Part shown: in pieces, positions 58,566 to 64,000 of the stretch
Layout: every line of letters begins with the position of its first letter
Numbering within the stretch: position 1 is the first letter of the stretch
Assembly (NCBI GenBank): GCA_022606495.2
Contig: JAHDVE020006292.1
Coordinates: 1 to 64,000 of the forward strand
Source: Halesus radiatus
Taxonomy: Eukaryota; Arthropoda; Insecta; Trichoptera; Limnephilidae
Direction: 5' to 3'
Length of the DNA stretch: 64,000 bases
Notes under the pieces: generated by a model
The model's database searches: none
What the model saw: only the letters and a program-made list of their open reading frames with translations
Told to the model about the DNA's origin: nothing
Translations under genes and position numbers: made by a program

Positions 58566-58860
58566 ATAAATATGTATATATGAAGAAGAGTGTCTGTTTG
58601 TTTTTTTATACAAATCTACAGTTTTATTCATAGTTATTATTTTAGTTATTATTTATAGTTAGATGAAATTTTGCACACTTGGCCTTCAAAAGAAGAGGAA
58701 GGTCACTGTCTACATGAGATTTCTAAAAACCACCCATCCCCTTTCCCACCCCTAAAGCAGGATGCTGGTACTTCTTGATGTGATTTTGCACACTTGACGA
58801 ATTCACACAAGGTGGTTGAATTGCCCAGTTTAAACCGCTCGGTTGCGAAGGTGTATGGTA
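58566..58860 (+). mobile_element. Adjacent second copy of the same element, core lost
   Basis: ATATATGAAGAAGAGTGTCTG, AGATGAAATTTTGCACACTT GGCCTTCAAAAGAAG and CACCCATCCCCTTTCCCACC follow the same order; the G-rich array is missing. Confidence 0.45.
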
Positions 58861-58887
58861 TTCACACGAAACCGCTCAGTTTCTAAA

Positions 58888-59000
58888 CAGTTTGAAAATG
58901 GCTTCAAACCCCGAAACAGCTGTCACAATAATAACAGAAAAAAACTAAAATACTTGCAGAACTTAATAAATAATAACCTTATTAAATTTGAATTTACTTT
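58888..59000 (+). repeat. GAAACAGCTG-family element, one arm
   Basis: TTTGAAAATGGCTTC, CCCCGAAACAGCTGTCAC, then an AATAATAACAG and ACTTGCAGAACTTAATAAAT tail; same family as 42831-43030. Confidence 0.55.
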
Positions 59001-60267
59001 TTTTGTTTTAAAATCGGTGTTGCCACGCCAAATAATGTTTTAGTTCCATTTTATTAAATTTCTATAGTTAACCGTCACATCTATCCAAATTCTATTTACG
59101 TGAAGTGTACCAACTTGATCCGTGACTTACGTTTAAGGCTGACACGACGAGAAGTGGCAACTGGCAGGAGAGAGGGGATTTGAAAGAAGAAGCCTTCGAA
59201 GTGAACGTATTACGTGACATTGAGATGCTAACCCATTTAGGCGCTGCCGTGTGCAGTGTTCTTTCGAGTTCAGTTGTAACACACACGTAATCTCTTTATT
59301 ATTACCGATTTAATTTGATAGTAAGTTATATACGAGTACATATACGGGTATTTATAAGCTTTTGATTTGATACGTATTGCCTATCCGGATTATTATAAAA
59401 GTGGAGTGACAGATAAATGTAGAAAAAAGGTCGCTACAATCGTTTAAATTACCTTTAATGGCAACGCCAAGATAGTTCAAAGGTAAAACAATGTAATTTT
59501 AAAATATCACTATGCCCCTGGTGTATTTTTTAAAAATATGTTTACACGGTGTTCAGAGATTAGTGGCGTTTTCCGAAAGTACCGTATTCTAAGATAGTTT
59601 AATATCTTAACGTGTTATTTTTAACGTTTTGCAGGCAAGATAATTGTATGGAAAATGTTATTTTTTCTATTTTTGAATATATCTATATTAGGGAACTAAT
59701 TTATTTAAAATTAAATCAAAAAACTAAAAACTAAGCGGAAGAGACGCGCACTTTGCAACTTTCAAAAATAATTAAAACTAGTTTATGATACCGTTTTTCC
59801 TATCAAATTCGGGAGTCAAGCACAACATAACCTCATATCTGAATGTATACATCATAAATTGTTCCAAAACCAGCGTTGCTCGGTGTTGCCACAGTAATGG
59901 AAAAAAAGTGTTCCACTTTATAAAATCTACATTTTAATGTCAAACAATAATTTAGTGTAAAATGTTAAAGGCGGTGTGCATGCTATGCGTGCTTGCTTGT
60001 AAGTTGTATTGATTCGCCTCTTGAAATCGTATGCATGAGTTTCCATGGTGCCAAGTTAATCATTGTTCTAACTAGTGTGGTGTTAGGCTCTTGTTACCGA
60101 TAGTTAAATCCATGGATAATGGTATTTGGAGATCCTCAAGTCAAGTAAGTAAGCTTTATTTGTATGTAATTGATGTTTTTTTTTGTAAAATTTCAACTTG
60201 AAATAATGTTTGAAGTTTGAAGAAACTGTGAAATTTGTTAGGTATTCAATATTATTTGCGTGTATGA
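59001..60267. other. Mostly unassigned; one GC-richer patch
   Basis: At 59100-59290 a + strand frame reads G-D-L-K-E-E-A-F-E-V-N-V-L-R-D-I-E-M-L and V-C-S-V-L-S-S-S-V. It vaguely recalls the C-terminal part of alpha-1,6-fucosyltransferases but is short and lacks splice sites; I do not call it a gene. Confidence 0.3.
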
Positions 60268-60680
60268 TTTTTTTTGTATGAATACCGCACAAGAGTCTCA
60301 ACTGCTTCTACACGTCTGGATCCAGTGAGACTATGACATCCCCAATTGGGGAATGTTGTGAGGCTGAAGGTACTGGGCAGGGGAAGGATGAGAGGAAGAG
60401 GAAGATGGGGAAATACCTGGCTATTCAGATCTGGCCACCAAACACGGCTAAAAGCCATTTCAAGCAACGTTTCAATTCTGGATGGTGGTCTTTCACCAGG
60501 GCGATACTGAGAGTATCTTCCACTCTGGAACGAGCGCAAATATGCTATATATTATTTTTAATTCATTAATTGTGAAACAGCACACATTAATTAAATAAAA
60601 TTTACTTGCGCATGCCGGGATTTGAACCCGCGGCCTTCGGATTCGTAGTCGAGAGCCTTACCCCTCGACCACGGAGGCCG
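60268..60680 (-). mobile_element. SINE family A, best full-length copy
   Basis: The minus strand begins GACGGCCTCCGTGGTCGAGG (A-box TGGTCGAGGGG) and GGCCGCGGGTTCAAATCCCGG (B-box GGTTCAAATCC), a tRNA-derived head for pol III transcription. The body of about 330 bp and a tail TCATACAAAAAAAATC follow. Two of the incidental open frames in the window come from this body. Confidence 0.85.
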
Positions 60681-60735
60681 TCAAATATGACGTGATGTAA
60701 ATAACTTCAATAAAGCTTTGATTTCCATATACTTA

Positions 60736-60864
60736 CCCCTTGAAATAACAAGATTCCGTCTGACACAGCAATGTTATGCGATAATAGGCTCTAGAGAGAT
60801 CTACCTTAGAGTTCATTATCGTATAACAATTCTGTGTCAGATGAAACCTTGTTATTCCAAGGGG
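60736..60864. mobile_element. Palindromic MITE, copy 2
   Basis: Ends CCCCTTGAAATAACAAG and CTTGTTATTCCAAGGGG pair over about 60 bp arms; centre AGGCTCTAGAGAGATCTACC as in 12509-12640. Confidence 0.65.
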
Positions 60865-60865
60865 T

Positions 60866-61707
60866 CGATACATATTTGCATATTTTTATCATTTTTTTTT
60901 AATTTACTGATCTCCATATAGAAAATTTGAACTATGAAATGCAGTGTGAGCAGCTGGACACTTTTGAGTGCGCAGGAGTGCTAAAAATATTTTTTTTAAA
61001 AACTACAATCCGGAGCAAACTAAACTATCCTGAAAATTGTATTTTTTTTTGTTTACTTAGTTTTATTCGAAAATGTTTTTAGCTGTGAAATGTATATCAA
61101 CTACTGAAACATTTCGTTTCAGCTGTGTTATTGTAATCGAAGGTTAGTTATGAAATTTTATCCAACTGGAATTTTATTGTTCTCAGGTATAGCGACTGAA
61201 TATACTTTGGCCATACAATTTGTGCATATTCGTATCACCTTACTCATACATGTACGTATATGTTTAACGTACAATGATAATAATTGTGGGTAGCTATTTA
61301 ATAATTTTCATGCTGTGTACTTACTATAAATCAGTGGCGTAACAACCATCACGTCAAATGTATAATACATAATCATATTGGTTTTTTTAAACTCTAAAAC
61401 TGACTACTGACTGGTAAGTTTGATTGTGAAAAATCCGATTCTGGGGATTCTTTACAATATTTTCTTTCGTTCAAATATTACGACTTTCTTGTTTTGGACG
61501 TTAATTTTGTAAATAAACTAAATTCTTTAGCGACAGGTTCGAAGGTTTATCAACGTCCTTCAAAGTCGGTGCTTGGGTATGTGACCGCGTATTGAAATAG
61601 TTCAAATTATAATAAGATACGTTCAGAATCGGCCTGGACAAATACCACATTTAAAAAAATGATGTGTTACTGATTTGACAATAGGTGAGTTGGGACATTT
61701 GTGTGTT
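60866..61707. other. Unassigned AT-rich sequence
   Basis: No gene or repeat recognised. Confidence 0.5.
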
Positions 61708-62100
61708 AATCTATCTTCTTCTATTATATAAAGAAGATTGTCCCGCGCGGGCGGTATGTGTTTGTTTTGTTTGTTTATTCCGAACTTGATGAAATTTCTC
61801 ACACTTGACCTTCGAAACAAGGGGAAGGTGACTGTCTACATGAGATTTTGAAAACCACCCCTATCCCCCTTTCCTCCCCCTTAAAGCGGAATATTGTTAT
61901 TCCTTATTGAAATTTTCCACACTACGTTCAAAATAAGAGGACAATCACTGGGTAGGGGTAGGGGTAGGGGTAGGGGTAGGGGTAGGGGTAGGGGTAGGGT
62001 GGGAGTAGGGTGGGAGTAGGGGTAGGGGTAGGGATAGGGAAGGGGTAGGGTTAATACATCATCAAAATTTTACCTCAAACCGTACATGACGCCGGGCAAT
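61708..62100 (+). mobile_element. Helitron-like (TAGGGG)n element, copy
   Basis: TCTTCTTCTATTATATAAAG AAGATTGTCCCGCGCGGGCGG, CTTGATGAAATTTCTCACAC, then the G-rich array and CCTCAAACCGTACATGACGC CGGGCAA. Confidence 0.55.
61950..62051 (+). repeat. (TAGGGG)n array, about 100 bp
   Basis: GGGGTA hexamers with a few GGGTGGGAGTA and GGATA variants, in the same place of the same element as at 24013. Confidence 0.95.
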
Positions 62101-62639
62101 TTAAAAGTAATTCGGGGCGCATTGATTAGGTATATGTTTTGAACGTTAACGTTTTCTAGATAAAATAATAGTTTATTTAGCTTTAAACTATTTCCGAAAT
62201 GGTCCAGCTCACACACTTGCCCCGGGGCTTGGAAACATATTACTCCGCCACTGACAAAGATAATAAACTATTCGTACGTATTTTCATACATTGAGTAAGT
62301 AAAACGTTTTATAATGGTGCACATAACGTTCGTACCGGGTAATTTTATGTAAAAATATTTTGCTTTTCATGTTTATTCTTTGCAAGTCGTAATATACGAT
62401 TATGCCAACTCAATTCGCGTAATCGGCCAGCATTGCGCTGAATGCATCAATTTAATTAGTACGAAACATCAGTCCCTTGTCGTAGGAAGGTGTACATTTA
62501 ACAACGTGTTAATTATCTACTCTTATTTGAAAAACTTTCAAATACCTACTTGACTTGGCGACTCATTAAAAAAAACGTTTTTCTGGACCAATTTTCATTG
62601 AAAATCGTTTATTTTGCTGTTTTCTTTATAAATTTAATT

Positions 62640-62975
62640 AATTATTTAATGTTGTTTCACAATTAATTAATTTAAAAATAATATATAGTATATTTGCGCA
62701 CGTTCCAGAGTGGAAGAAACTCGTCAGTTTCACCCTGGCGAAAGACCACCATTCGGAATTGAAACGTTGCTTGAAATGGATTTTAGCCATGTTTGGTGAC
62801 CAGATCTGAATAGCCAGGTATTTCCCCACCTTCCTCTTCCCTTTCTCCATTCCCTCCTTACATAATATCTTCAGCCTCACAACATTCCCCAATTGGGGAT
62901 GCCATAATTTCACTGGCTCCAGACGGTTGGGAGCAGTGGGGACTCTTGTGCGGTATTCATATAAAAAAAATCCAT
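62640..62975 (+). mobile_element. SINE family A, 5'-truncated copy
   Basis: Starts within the body at GTTGTTTCACAATTAATTAA and runs to CTTGTGCGGTATTCATATAA and A7. The tRNA-like head is missing. Confidence 0.8.
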
Positions 62976-63784
62976 CCGAATATCGAGTAAAGCCGGGTAG
63001 TAATTTACGTGGTAATTTACTTGAGTAATTTTCTGATTTATATTAATACATAATATCTATATAATCGTTGATCTCGTATGATGGCTTTTTCTATGATTTT
63101 TTAACGATGATATAGCATCATATAATAATGTGTGTAAGTTCTCTTAAAATCTATGCAACTCTACAAAGTTCTTTAAAAATCATCATATATCATCTCAACT
63201 TACCATCCCTAACATATAATTAATACGTATATAATTCTTATATATTTCTTGTATACTTAATCCTATCCAAGGTTCTATTCATAAAGTTAAAAATCTGTCT
63301 ATGCCCCTCTTCAATGTCCAGGACTGAATTTGGTATAATTAACTTCTCGGTTTCCCCTTCATCAAGACATCTGTAATATCATGTCATGTATTCAACATAT
63401 TATATATATGCAAGCTTTTTAAGAATCCACCAATAATTAATTGGTTACAAAATCTTAATCTGATTTTATACAGTGCAGTTTTAAGCTTCCGCATTCAGAA
63501 TTTCTATGTACATATTACAAATTTCCATTTAAAAATTAAGTTATGTATTTAAAAAAATATATGTTATTTTTATGATAACCTCTATTCAGATATCTAGTTT
63601 AAAAAGTAATTATGTGAAATTTCATGGATGGAAAAAAATCAGAAAAGTATGATCAGAAAAATATTAAAAAAATACGTGTGGTTCTGTTATTCAAAATGTT
63701 TAAGGTATGAAAATTTCACAGCATTTCTTTAAATGCTTACTTAAATCAGTAGTCTAGAGATTTTTGCTTTATTTTAAGTATTTT
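62976..63784. other. Unassigned AT-rich sequence
   Basis: No gene or repeat recognised between two SINE family A copies. Confidence 0.5.
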
Positions 63785-64000
63785 TTTTTTATTTTTTATA
63801 TGAATACCGCACAAGAGTCCCAAACTGCTCCCAACCGTCTGGAGCCAGCGAGACTATGGCATTCCCAATTGGGGAATGTTGTGAGGCTGAAGGTATGGGG
63901 AGGGGAAGGAGAAGGGGGAGAGGATGGTGGGGAAAAGGGGAAATACCTGGCTATTCAGATCTGGTCACCAAACACGGCTAAAAAGTCATTTCAAGGAACG
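63785..64000 (-). mobile_element. SINE family A, cut by the window end
   Basis: Tail TTTTTTATATGAATACCGCA on the + strand, then the body up to AAAAAGTCATTTCAAGGAACG at the last base. Confidence 0.8.

Noticed and set aside
60600..60680. tRNA gene on the minus strand
   Set aside because: It is the head of SINE family A, joined to the repeat body.

Overview
The window is eukaryotic nuclear DNA, most likely from an arthropod and probably an insect. It is AT-rich, its genes are split by GT-AG introns, it carries insect-type Inr+DPE core promoter motifs, and it is full of non-LTR retrotransposon fragments, tRNA-derived SINEs, hAT-type MITEs and fold-back elements. I cannot fix the order. No functional rRNA or tRNA gene, no CRISPR array and no prokaryotic-type operon is visible. 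Most short open frames here are chance frames or transposon remnants.

The one host gene I can support runs on the + strand. Fourteen internal coding exons between 10439 and 36086 join at 13 GT-AG introns, all with matching reading-frame phase, into 2633 nt (877 codons plus 2 nt) with no stop. Neither the start codon nor the stop codon is in this set. The product is Ser-rich and low in predicted globular structure. It looks like an insect member of the coiled-coil serine-rich (CCSER/FAM190) family, closest to CCSER2/Gcap14. It has an STEEL motif early, an SxIP-type motif (STIP, a possible EB1 binding site), a conserved-looking S-L-D-x-L...D-D-L-I-x-D-M-D block, and the start of a coiled coil at the last exon. 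Family assignment rests on remembered sequence, not on a search. A further exon at 50870-50958 starts with ATG, ends with a GT donor in the same phase (2) as exon 14, and sits 55 bases below an Inr/DPE-like pair. It may be an alternative first exon of the same gene. A perfect Inr+DPE pair at 434-468 is a candidate upstream promoter.

Region by region. 1-10.4 kb: possible promoter, an inverted-repeat element with hammerhead-ribozyme-like motifs, LINE 3' ends, a purine-rich satellite-like tract and a pair of related dispersed repeats. 10.4-36.1 kb: the gene, whose introns hold a minisatellite apparently related to the exon 2 splice acceptor, a recent 603-bp tandem duplication carrying a hAT MITE, several LINE tails (one nested in another), SINEs, and a 300-bp minisatellite. 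36.1-50.8 kb: no exon recognised; a MITE, a hAT element with a perfect 8-bp target duplication, a small cluster of TGTCAATC (PBX/MEIS-like) sites, fold-back elements and LINE fragments. 50.8-64 kb: the candidate alternative first exon, then SINEs, a Helitron-like element, a hAT MITE, a LINE with recognisable reverse transcriptase motifs and frame damage, and elements carrying (TAGGGG)n arrays.

No clear case of an entirely new biological system was found. The best leads are the alternative promoter/exon, the splice-acceptor-derived minisatellite, the hammerhead-like fold-back families and the (TAGGGG)n arrays carried inside mobile elements.
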